Source: Limnomonas spitsbergensis (Eukaryota > Chlorophyta > Chlorophyceae > Chlamydomonadales). From it: a stretch of 64,000 nucleotides of DNA. Below the pieces are notes generated by a model that had not been told where the DNA came from, did no database searches, and saw only the letters and a program-made list of their open reading frames with translations. Both the position numbers and the translations under genes were made by a program. The stretch is from NCBI GenBank assembly GCA_037349105.1, contig JAYJMM010000026.1, forward strand, positions 2,542,001-2,606,000. Direction: 5' to 3'. This document shows, in pieces, positions 44,901 through 56,900 of this stretch (the stretch's first letter is position 1; the number at the start of each line of letters is the position of its first letter).

Positions 44901-47900
44901 ACCCCCTACTGCACATATCCACAGCCCCCCCCCCCCCCTCTCCTGCTTCCCCTCCTTGCATCATGGCAGCCTGCCAGTGGGTGCAGCACCCAACCTGCAT
45001 GCGCCCCCTACTACATATATCCACAGCCCCCCCCCCCCTTCCCCTGCCTCCCCTCCTCGCATCATGGCAGCCTGCCAGTGGGTGCAGCACCCAACCCGCA
45101 TGCACCCCCTACTGCACATATGCCCAGCCCCCCCCCCCCCTCCCCTGCCTCCCCTCCTTGCATCATGGCAGCCTGCCAGTGGGTGCAGCACCCAACCCGC
45201 ATGCAACCCCTACTGCATATATCCGCAGCCCCTCCCCCCTCCCCTGCCTCCCCTCCTTGCATCATGGCAGCCTGCTAGTGGGTGCAGCACCCAACCTGCA
45301 TGCACCCCCTACTGCACATATGCCCAGCCCCCCCCCCCTCCCCTACCTCCCCTCCTTGCATCATGGCAGCCTGCCAGTGGGTGCAGCACCCAACCCGCAT
45401 GCACCCCCTACTGCATTTATCCACAGCCCCCCCCCCTTCCCTGCCTCCCCTCCTTGCATCATGGCAGCCTGCCAGTGGGTGCAGCACCCAACCTGCATGC
45501 ACCCCCTACTGCACATATGCCCAGCCCCCCCCCCCCCTACCCTGCTTCCCCTCCTTGCATCATGGCAGCCTGCCAGTGGGTGCAGCACCCAACCCGCATG
45601 CACCCCCTACTGCACATATCCACAGCCCCCCCCCCCCTCCCCTGCTTCCCCTCCTTGCATCATGGCAGCCTGCCAGTGGGTGCAGCACCCAACCTGCATG
45701 CGCCCCCTACTACATATATCCACAGCCCCCCCCCCCTTCCCCTGCCTTTCTTCCTTGCATCATGGCAGCCTGCCAGTGGGTGCAGCACCCAACCCGCATG
45801 CACCCCCTACTGCACATATGCCCAGCCCCCCCCCCCTTCCCCTGCCTCCCCTCCTTGCATCATGGCAGCCTGCTAGTGGGTGCAGCACCCAACCTGCATG
45901 CACCCCCTACTGCACATATGCCCAGCCCCCCCCCCCTCCCCTGCCTCCCCTCCTTGCATCATGGCAGCCTGCCAGTGGGTGCAGCACCCAACCCGCATGC
46001 ACCCCCTACTGCATATATGCCCAGCCCCCCCCCCCTTCCCCTGCCTCCCCTCCTTGCATCATGGTAGCCTGCCAGTGGGTGCAGCACCCAACCCGCATGC
46101 ACCCCCTACTGCACATATGCCCAGCCCCCCCCCCCCTTCCCCTGCCTCCCCTCCTTGCATCATGGCAGCCTGCTAGTGGGTGCAGCACCCAACCTGCATG
46201 CACCCCCTACTGCACATATGCCCAGCCCCCCCCCCCCTCCCCTGCCTCCCCTCCTTGCATCATGGCAGCCTGCCAGTGGGTGCAGCACCCAACCCGCATG
46301 CACCCCCTACTGCACATATCCACAGCCCCCCCCCCCTTCCCCTGCCTCCCCTCCTTGCATCATGGCAGCCTGCCAGTGGGTGCAGCACCCAACCTGCATG
46401 CACCCCCTACTGCACATATGCCCAGCCCCCCCCCCCCCCCCTTCCCCTGCCTCCCCTCCTTGCATCATGGCAGCCTGCCAGTGGGTGCAGCACCCAACCC
46501 GCATGCACCCCCTACTGCACATATCCACAGCCCCTCCCCCCTCCCCTGCCTCCCCTCCTTGCATCATGGCAGCCTGCCAGTGGGTGCAGCACCCAACCCG
46601 CATGCACCCCCTACTGCACATATGCCCAGCCACCCCCCCCTCCCCTGCCTCCCCTCCTTGCATCATGGCAGCCTGCCAGTGGGTGCAGCACCCAACCCGC
46701 ATGCACCCCCTACTGCATATATCCGCAGCCCCTCCCCCCTCCCCTGCCTCCCCTCCTTGCATCATGGCAGCCTGCTAGTGGGTGCAGCACCCAACCCGCA
46801 TGCACCCCCTACTGCATATATGCCCAGCCCCCCCCCCCTTCCCCTGCCTCCCCTCCTTGCATCATGGCAGCCTGCCAGTGGGTGCAGCACCCAACCCGCA
46901 TGCACCCCCTACTGCATATATGCCCAGCCCCCCCCCCCTTCCCCTGCCTCCCCTCCTTGCATCATGGCAGCCTGCCAGTGGGTGCAGCACCCAACCCGCA
47001 TGCACCCCCTACTGCACATATCCACAGCCCCCCCCCCCCCTCCCCTGCTTCCCCTCCTTGCATCATGGCAGCCTGCCAGTGGGTGCAGCACCCAACCTGC
47101 ATGCGCCCCCTACTACATATATCCACAGCCCCCCCCCCCCTTCCCCTGCCTCCCTTCCTTGCATCATGGCAGCCTGCCAGTGGGTGCAGCACCCAACCCG
47201 CATGCACCCCCTACTGCACATATGCCCAGCCCCCCCCCCCTTCCCCTGCCTCCCCTCCTTGCATCATGGCAGCCTGCTAGTGGGTGCAGCACCCAACCTG
47301 CATGCACCCCCTACTGCACATATGCCCAGCCCCCCCCCCCCTCCCCTGCCTCCCCTCCTTGCATCATGGCAGCCTGCCAGTGGGTGCAGCACCCAACCCG
47401 CATGCACCCCCTACTGCATATATGCCCAGCCCCCCCCCCATTCCCCTGCCTCCCCTCCTTGCATCATGGCAGCCTGCCAGTGGGTGCAGCACCCAACCCG
47501 CATGCACCCCCTACTGCATATATGCCCAGCCCCCCCCCCCTTCCCCTGCCTCCCCTCCTTGCATCATGGCAGCCTGCCAGTGGGTGCAGCACCCAACCCG
47601 CATGCACCCCCTACTGCATATATGCCCAGCCCCCCTCCCCCCTCCCCTGCCTCCCCTCCTTGCATCATGGCAGCCTGCCAGTGGGTGCAGCACCCAACCC
47701 GCATGCACCCCCTACTGCACATATGCCCAGCCCCCCCCCCCTCCCCTGCCTCCCCTCCTTGCATCATGGCAGCCTGCCAGTGGGTGCAGCACCCAACCTG
47801 CATGCACCCCCTACTGCATATATCCGCAGCCCCTCCCCCCTCCCCTGCCTCCCCTCCTTGCATCATGGCAGCCTGCTAGTGGGTGCAGCACCCAACCCGC

Positions 47901-50900
47901 ATGCACCCCCTACTGCATATATCCACAGCCCCCCCCCCCCCCCCCTTCCCCTGTCTCCCCTCCTTGCATCATGGCAGCCTGCCAGTGAGTGCAGCACCGA
48001 ACCCGCATGCACCCCCTACTGCACATATGCCCAGCCCCCCCCCCCCTTCCCTGCCTCCCCTCCTTGCATCATGGCAGCCTGCCAGTGGGTGCAGTACCCA
48101 ACCCGCCTGCACCCCCTACTGCATATATGCCCAGCCCCCCCCCCCTTCCCCTGCCTCCCCTCCTTGCATCATGGCAGCCTGCCAGTGGGTGCAGCACCCA
48201 ACCCGCATGCACCCCCTACTGCACATATCCACAGCCCCCCCCCCCCCCCCCTCTCCTGCTTCCCCTCCTTGCATCATGGCAGCCTGCCAGTGGGTGCAGC
48301 ACCCAACCTGCATGCGCCCCCTACTACATATATCCACAGCCCCCCCCCCCCTTCCCCTGCCTCCCCTCCTCGCATCATGGCAGCCTGCCAGTGGGTGCAG
48401 CACCCAACCCGCATGCACCCCCTACTGCACATATGCCCAGCCCCCCCCCCCTCCCCTGCCTCCCCTCCTTGCATCATGGCAGCCTGCCAGTGGGTGCAGC
48501 ACCCAACCCGCAAGCAACCCCTACTGCATATATCCGCAGCCCCTCCCCCCTCCCCTGCCTCCCCTCCTTGCATCATGGCAGCCTGCTAGTGGGTGCAGCA
48601 CCCAACCTGCATGCACCCCCTACTGCACATATGCCCAGCCCCCCCCCCCCTCCCCTGCCTCCCCTCCTTGCATCATGGCAGCCTGCCAGTGGGTGCAGCA
48701 CCCAACCCGCATGCACCCCCTACTGCATTTATCCACAGCCCCCCCCCCCTTCCCTGCCTCCCCTCCTTGCATCATGGCAGCCTGCCAGTGGGTGCAGCAC
48801 CCAACCTGCATGCACCCCCTACTGCACATATCCACAGCCCCCCCCCCCCCTCCCCTGCTTCCCCTCCTTGCATCATGGCAGCCTGCCAGTGGGTGCAGCA
48901 CCCAACCTGCATGCGCCCCCTACTGCATATATCCACAGCCCCCCCCCCCTTCCCCTGCCTCCCTTCCTTGCATCATGGCAGCCTGCCAGTGGGTGCAGCA
49001 CCCAACCCGCATGCACCCCCTACTGCACATATGCCCAGCCCCCCCCCCCTTCCCCTGCCTCCCCTCCTTGCATCATGGCAGCCTGCTAGTGGGTGCAGCA
49101 CCCAACCTGCATGCACCCCCTACTGCACATATGCCCAGCCCCCCCCCCCCTCCCCTGCCTCCCCTCCTTGCATCATGGCAGCCTGCCAGTGGGTGCAGCA
49201 CCCAACCCGCATGCACCCCCTACTGCATATATGCCCAGCCCCCCCCCCTTCCCCTGCCTCCCCTCCTTGCATCATGGTAGCCTGCCAGTGGGTGCAGCAC
49301 CCAACCCGCATGCACCCCCTACTGCACATATGCCCAGCCCCCCCCCCCTTCCCCTGCCTCCCCTCCTTGCATCATGGCAGCCTGCTAGTGGGTGCAGCAC
49401 CCAACCTGCATGCACCCCCTACTGCACATATGCCCAGCCCCCCCCCCCTCCCCTGCCTCCCCTCCTTGCATCATGGCAGCCTGCCAGTGGGTGCAGCACC
49501 CAACCCGCATGCACCCCCTACTGCACATATCCACAGCCCCCCCCCCCTTCCCCTGCCTCCCCTCCTTGCATCATGGCAGCCTGCCAGTGGGTGCAGCACC
49601 CAACCTGCATGCACCCCCTACTGCACATATGCCCAGCCCCCCCCCCCCTTCCCCTGCTTCCCCTCCTTGCATCATGGTAGCCTGCCAGTGGGTGCAGCAC
49701 CCAACCCGCATGCACCCCCTACTGCACATATGCCCAGCCACCCCCCCCCTCCCCTGCCTCCCCTCCTTGCATCATGGCAGCCTGCCAGTGGGTGCAGCAC
49801 CCAACCTGCATGCGCCCCCTACTACATATATCCACAGCCCCCCCCCCCCCCCCCTTCCCCTGCCTCCCCTCCTCGCATCATGGCAGCCTGCCAGTGGGTG
49901 CAGCACCCAACCCGCATGCACCCCCTACTGCACATATGCCCAGCCACCCCCCCCTCCCCTGCCTCCCCTCCTTGCATCATGGCAGCCTGCCAGTGGGTGC
50001 AGCACCCAACCCGCATGCACCCCCTACTGCATATATCCGCAGCCCCTCCCCCCTCCCCTGCCTCCCCTCCTTGCATCATGGCAGCCTGCTAGTGGGTGCA
50101 GCACCCAACCCGCATGCACCCCCTACTGCATATATGCCCAGCCCCCCCCCCTTCCCCTGCCTCCCCTCCTTGCATCATGGCAGCCTGCCAGTGGGTGCAG
50201 CACCCAACCCGCATGCACCCCCTACTGCATATATCCACAGCCCCCCCCCCCTTCCCCTGCCTCCCCTCCTTGCATCATGGCAGCCTGCCAGTGGGTGCAG
50301 CACCCAACCCGCATGCAACCCCTACTGCATATATGCCCAGCCCCCCCCCCCTTCCCCTGCCTCCCCTCCTTGCATCATGGTAGCCTGCCAGTGGGTGCAG
50401 CACCCAACCCGCATGCACCCCCTACTGCACATATGCCCAGCCCCCCCCCCCCTTCCCCTGCCTCCCCTCCTTGCATCATGGCAGCCTGCTAGTGGGTGCA
50501 GCACCCAACCTGCATGCACCCCCTACTGCACATATGCCCAGCCCCCCCCCCCCCTCCCCTGCCTCCCCTCCTTGCATCATGGCAGCCTGCCAGTGGGTGC
50601 AGCACCCAACCCGCATGCACCCCCTACTGCATTTATCCACAGCCCCCCCCCCTTCCCTGCCTCCCCTCCTTGCATCATGGCAGCCTGCCAGTGGGTGCAG
50701 CACCCAACCTGCATGCACCCCCTACTGCATATATGCACAGCCCCCCCCCCCCCCCCCTTCCCCTGCCTCCCTTCCTTGCATCATGGCAGCCTGCCAGTGG
50801 GTGCAGCACCCAACCCGCATGCACCCCCTACTGCACATATGCCCAGCCCCCCCCCCCTTCCCCTGCCTCCCCTCCTTGCATCATGGCAGCCTGCTAGTGG

Positions 50901-53900
50901 GTGCAGCACCCAACCTGCATGCACCCCCTACTGCACATATGCCCAGCCCCCCCCCCTCCCCTGCCTCCCCTCCTTGCATCATGGCAGCCTGCCAGTGGGT
51001 GCAGCACCCAACCCGCATGCACCCCCTACTGCATATATGCCCAGCCCCCCCCCCATTCCCCTGCCTCCCCTCCTTGCATCATGGCAGCCTGCCAGTGGGT
51101 GCAGCACCCAACCCGCATGCACCCCCTACTGCATATATGCCCAGCCCCCCCCCCCCCTTCCCCCTTGCATCATGGCAGCCTGCCAGTGGGTGCAGCACCC
51201 AACCCGCATGCACCCCCTACTGCATATATGCCCAGCCCCCCTCCCCCCTCCCCTGCCTCCCCTCCTTGCATCATGGCAGCCTGCCAGTGGGTGCAGCACC
51301 CAACCCGCATGCACCCCCTACTGCACATATGCCCAGCCCCCCCCCCCTCCCCTGCCTCCCCTCCTTGCATCATGGCAGCCTGCCAGTGGGTGCAGCACCC
51401 AACCTGCATGCACCCCCTACTGCATATATCCGCAGCCCCTCCCCCCTCCCCTGCCTCCCCTCCTTGCATCATGGCAGCCTGCTAGTGGGTGCAGCACCCA
51501 ACCCGCATGCACCCCCTACTGCATATATCCACAGCCCCCCCCCCCCCCCTTCCCCTGTCTCCCCTCCTTGCATCATGGCAGCCTGCCAGTGAGTGCAGCA
51601 CCGAACCCGCATGCACCCCCTACTGCACATATGCCCAGCCCCCCCCCCCCTTCCCTGCCTCCCCTCCTTGCATCATGGCAGCCTGCCAGTGGGTGCAGCA
51701 CCCAACCCGCATGCACCCCCTACTGCATATATGCCCAGCCCCCCCCCCCTTCCCCTGCCTCCCCTCCTTGCATCATGGCAGCCTGCCAGTGGGTGCAGCA
51801 CCCAACCCGCATGCACCCCCTACTGCACATATGCCCAGCCACCCCCCCCCCCCCTCTCCTGCTTCCCCTCCTTGCATCATGGCAGCCTGCCAGTGGGTGC
51901 AGCACCCAACCTGCATGCGCCCCCTACTACATATATCCACAGCCCCCCCCCCCCCTTCCCCTGCCTCCCCTCCTCGCATCATGGCAGCCTGCCAGTGGGT
52001 GCAGCACCCAACCCGCATGCACCCCCTACTGCACATATGCCCAGCCCCCCCCCCCTCCCCTGCCTCCCCTCCTTGCATCATGGCAGCCTGCCAGTGGGTG
52101 CAGCACCCAACCCGCATGCACCCCCTACTGCATATATCCGCAGCCCCTCCCCCCTCCCCTGCCTCCCCTCCTTGCATCATGGCAGCCTGCTAGTGGGTGC
52201 AGCACCCAACCCGCATGCACCCCCTACTGCATATATGCCCAGCCCCCCCCCCTTCCCCTGCCTCCCCTCCTTGCATCATGGCAGCCTGCCAGTGGGTGCA
52301 GCACCCAACCCGCATGCACCCCCTACTGCATATATGCCCAGCCCCCCCCTCCTTCCCCTGCCTCCCCTCCTTGCATCATGGCAGCCTGCCAGTGGGTGCA
52401 GCACCCAACCCGCATGCACCCCCTACTGCATATATCCGCAGCCCCTCCCCCCTCCCCTGCCTCCCCTCCTTGCATCATGGCAGCCTGCCAGTGGGTGCAG
52501 CACCCAACCCGCATGCACCCCCTACTGCATTTATCCACAGCCCCCCCCTCCCCCTGCCTCCCCTCCTTGCATCATGGCAGCCTGCCAGTGGGTGCAGCAC
52601 CCAACCCGCATGCACCCCCTACTGCATATATGCCCAGCCCCCCCCCCCCTTCCCCTGCCTCCCCTCCTTGCATCATGGCAGCCTGCCAGTGGGTGCAGCA
52701 CCCAACCCGCATGCACCCCCTACTGCATATATGCCCAGCCCCCCCCCCCTTCCCCTGCCTCCCCTCCTTGCATCATGGCAGCCTGCCAGTGGGTGCAGCA
52801 CCCAACCCGCATGCACCCCCTACTGCATATATCCGCAGCCCCTCCCCCCTCCCCTGCCTATCCTCCTTGCATCATGGCAGCCTGCCAGTGGGTGCAGCAC
52901 CCGACCCGCATGCACCCCCTACTGCATATATGCTCAGCCCCCCCCCCCCTTCCCCTGCCTCCCCTCCTTGCATCATGGCAGCCTGCCAGTGGGTGCAGCA
53001 CCCAACCCGCATGCACCCCCTACTGCATTTATCCACAGCCCCCCCCCTCCCCTGCCTCCCTTCCTTGCATCATGGCGGCCTGCCAGTGGGTGCAGCACCC
53101 AACCTGCATGCACCCCCTACTGCATATATCCGCAGCCCCCCCCCCCCTCCCCTGCCTCCCCTCCTTGCATCATGGCAGCCTGCCAGTGGGTGCAGCACCC
53201 AACCCGCATGCACCCCCTACTGCACATATGCCCAGCCCCCCCCCCCTCCCCTGCCTCCCCTCCTTGCATCATGGCAGCCTGCCAGTGGGTGCAGCACCCA
53301 ACCCGCATGCACCCCCTACAGCATATATCCACAGCCCCCCCCCCCTCCCCTGCTTCCCCTCCTTGCCTCACGGCAGCCTGTCAGTGGGTGCAGCACCCAA
53401 CCTGCATGCACCCCCTACTGCACATATGCACAGCCCCCCCCTCCCCTGCTTCCCCTCCTTGCATCATGGCAGCCTGCCAGTGGGTGCAGCACCCAACCCG
53501 CATGCACCCCCTACTGCATATATGCCCAGCCCCCCCCCCTCCCCTGCTTCCCCTCCTTGCATCATGGCAGCCTGCCAGTGGGTGCAGCACCCAACCCGCA
53601 TGCACCCCCTACTGCACATATGCCCAGCCCCCCCCCTCCCCCTGCCTCCCCTCCTTGCATCATGGCAGCCTGCCAGTGGGTGCAGCACCCAACCCGCATG
53701 CACCCCCTACAGCATATATCCACAGCCCCCCCCCCTCCCCTGCTTCCCCTCCTTGCATCATGGCAGCCTGTCAGTGGGTGCAGCACCCAACATGCATGCA
53801 CCCCCTACTGCACATATGCACAGCCCCCCCCCCCCCCCCCCCTGCTTCCCCTCCTTGCATCATGGCAGCCTGTCAGTGGGTGCAGCACCCAACCCGCATG

Positions 53901-56900
53901 CACCCCCTACTGCATATATCCACAGCCCCCCCCCCGCCCCTGCTTCCCCTCCTTGCATCATGGCAGCCTGCCAGTGGGTGCAGCACCCAACCCGCATGCA
54001 CCCCCTACTGCACATATGCACAGCCCCCCCCCCTCCCCTGCTTCCCCTCCTTGCATCATGGCAGCCTGCCAGTGGGTGCAGCACCCAACCCGCATGCACC
54101 CCCTACTGCACATATCCACAGCCCCCCCCCCTCCCCTGCCTCCCCTACTTGCATCATGGCAGCCTGCCAGTGGGTGCAGCACCCAACCTGCATGCACCCC
54201 CTACTGCACATATGCCCAGCCCCCCCCCCTCCCCTGCCTCCCCTCCTTGCATCATGGCAGCCTGCCAGTGGGTGCAGCACCCAACCCGCATGCAACCCCT
54301 ACTGCATATATGCCCAGCCCCCCCCCCCTTCCCCTGCCTCCCCTCCTTGCATCATGGCAGCCTGCCAGTGGGTGCAGCACCCAACCTGCATGCACGCCCT
54401 ACTGCACATATGCCCAGCCCCCCCCCCCCCCCTCCCCTGCCTCCCCTCCTTGCATCATGGCAGCCTGCCAGTGGGTGCAGCACCCAACCCGCATGCACCC
54501 CCTACTGCACATATCCACAGCCCCCCCCCCCCCCCTTTCCTGCTTCCCCTCCTTGCATCATGGCAGCCTGCCAGTGGGTGCAGCACCCAACCTGCATGCG
54601 CCCCCTACTACATATATCCACAGCCCCCCCCCCCTTCCCCTGCCTCCCCTCCTTGCATCATGGCAGCCTGCCAGTGGGTGCAGCACCCAACCCGCATGCA
54701 CCCCCTACTGCACATATGCCCAGCCCCCCCCCCTCCCCTGCCTCCCCTCCTTGCATCATGGCAGCCTGCCAGTGGGTGCAGCACCCAACCCGCATGCACC
54801 CCCTACTGCATATATCCGCAGCCCCTCCCCCCTCCCCTGCCTCCCCTCCTTGCATCATGGCAGCCTGCTAGTGGGTGCAGCACCCAACCCGCATGCACCC
54901 CCTACTGCATATATGCCCAGCCCCCCCCCCTTCCCCTGCCTCCCCTCCTTGCATCATGGCAGCCTGCCAGTGGGTGCAGCACCCAACCCGCATGCACCCC
55001 CTACTGCATATATGCCCAGCCCCCCCCCCCTTCCCCTGCCTCCCCTCCTTGCATCATGGCAGCCTGCCAGTGGGTGCAGCACCCAACCCGCATGCACCCC
55101 CTACTGCATATATGCCCAGCCCCCCCCCCTTCCCCTGCCTCCCCTCCTTGCATCATGGTAGCCTGCCAGTGGGTGCAGCACCCAACCCGCATGCACCCCC
55201 TACTGCACATATGCCCAGCCCCCCCCCCCCTTCCCCTGCCTCCCCTCCTTGCATCATGGCAGCCTGCCAGTGGGTGCAGCACCCAACCCGCATGCACCCC
55301 CTACTGCATATATGCCCAGCCCCCCCCCCCCTTCCCCTGCCTCCCCTCCTTGCATCATGGCAGCCTGCCAGTGGGTGCAGCACCCAACCCGCATGCACCC
55401 CCTACTGCACATATGCCCAGCCCCCCCCCCCCCCCCTCCCCTGCCTTCCCTCCTTGCATCATGGCAGCCTGCTAGTGGGTGCAGCACCCAACCCGCATGC
55501 ACCCCCTACTACATATATCCACAGCCCCCCCCCCCTCCCCTGCCTCCCCTCCTTGCATCATGGCAGCCTGCTAGTGGGTGCAGCACCCAACCTGCATGCA
55601 CCCCCTACTGCACATATCCACAGCCCCCCCCCCCCCCCCCCCCCTCCCCTGCCACCCCTCCTTGCATCATGGCAGCCTGCCAGTGGGTGCAGCACCCAAC
55701 CTGCATGCACCCCCTACTACATATATCCACAGCCCCCCCCCCCCCCCCTCCCCTGCCTCCCCTCCTTGCATCATGGCAGCCTGCTAGTGGGTGCAGCACC
55801 CAACCTGCATGCACCCCCTACTGCACATATGCCCAGCCCCCCCCCTCCCCTGCCTTCCCTCCTTGCATCATGGCAGCCTGCCAGTGGGTGCAGCACCCAA
55901 CCTGCATGCACCCCCTACTGCATATATCCACAGCCCCCCTCCCTCCCCCCCTCCCCCTGCCTCCCGTCTCCGCATGACTTACCTGGGGGCTCCAACAGCC
56001 TTGTGTCGTTTGTGATCAATGTCTGCGAGGAACATACACAGGGATTGGAAAGAGTGCGTGGGGGATGCCAGGGGTGGGGGATGTCACGGGGGGGTGGATG
56101 CCAGGGAGGGGGGTGGATGCCAGGGGGGGGGGTGGATGCCAGGGGGGGGTGGATGCCAGGGGGGGGGTGGATGCCAGGGTGGGGGGGTGGATGCCAGGGG
56201 GGGGGTGGATGCCAGGGGGGGGTGGATGCCAGGGGGGGGTGGATGCCAGGGGGGGGTGGATGCCAGGGGGGGGGTGGATGCCAGGGGTGGGGGATGCCAG
56301 GGTGGGGGGGTGGATGCCAGGGGGGGGGTGGATGCCAGGGGGGGGGGTGGATGCCAGGGGGGGGGTGGATGCCAGGGGGGGGGTGGATGCCAGGGGTGGG
56401 GGATGCTAGGGGGGGGGGTGGATGCCAGGGGGGGGGTGGATGCCAGGGGGGGGGTGGATGCCAGGGGGGGGGTGGATGCCAGGGGGGGGTGGATGCCAGG
56501 GGGGGGTGGATGCCAGGGGGGGGGGTGGATGCCAGGGGGGGGGTGGATGCCAGGGGGGGGGTGGATGCCAGGGGGGGGGTGGATGCCAGGGGGGGGGTGG
56601 ATGCCAGGGGGGGTGGATGCCAGGGGGGGGGTGGATGCCAGGGGGGGTGGATGCCAGGGTGGGGGGGTGGATGCCAGGGGGGGGGTGGATGCCAGGGGGG
56701 GGGTGGATGCCAGGGGGGGGGTGGATGCCAGGGGGGGTGGATGCCAGGGGTGGGGGATGCCAGGGGGGGGGGGGTGGATGCCAGGGGGGGGGTGGATGCC
56801 AGGGGGGGGGGGTGGATGCCAGGGGGGGGGTGGATGCCAGGGGGGGGTGGATGCCAGGGGGGGGTGGATGCCAGGGGGGGGGTGGATGCCAGGGGGGGGT

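Larger units (their letters stand above)
25457..55982 (-). other. IBA57 intron 2 (30.5 kb, satellite-filled)
   Basis: Joins the 40-nt exon 2 to exon 3. Donor GTAAGT, acceptor CACCTTGCAG. Apart from ~110 bp next to exon 3 and ~90 bp between the arrays (28746-28835), it is two tandem arrays: 36-bp (3.2 kb) and ~99-bp (27.1 kb). Confidence 0.85.

Noticed and set aside
28836..55950. Proline-rich open frames of up to 2,696 codons on the plus strand, with many shorter Cys/Gly-rich frames on the minus strand
   Set aside because: They arise because the ~99-bp unit has almost no stops in any frame and the C-run length changes the frame at random. Codon use follows the DNA repeat, there is no domain, and the region is an intron of IBA57 on the other strand.
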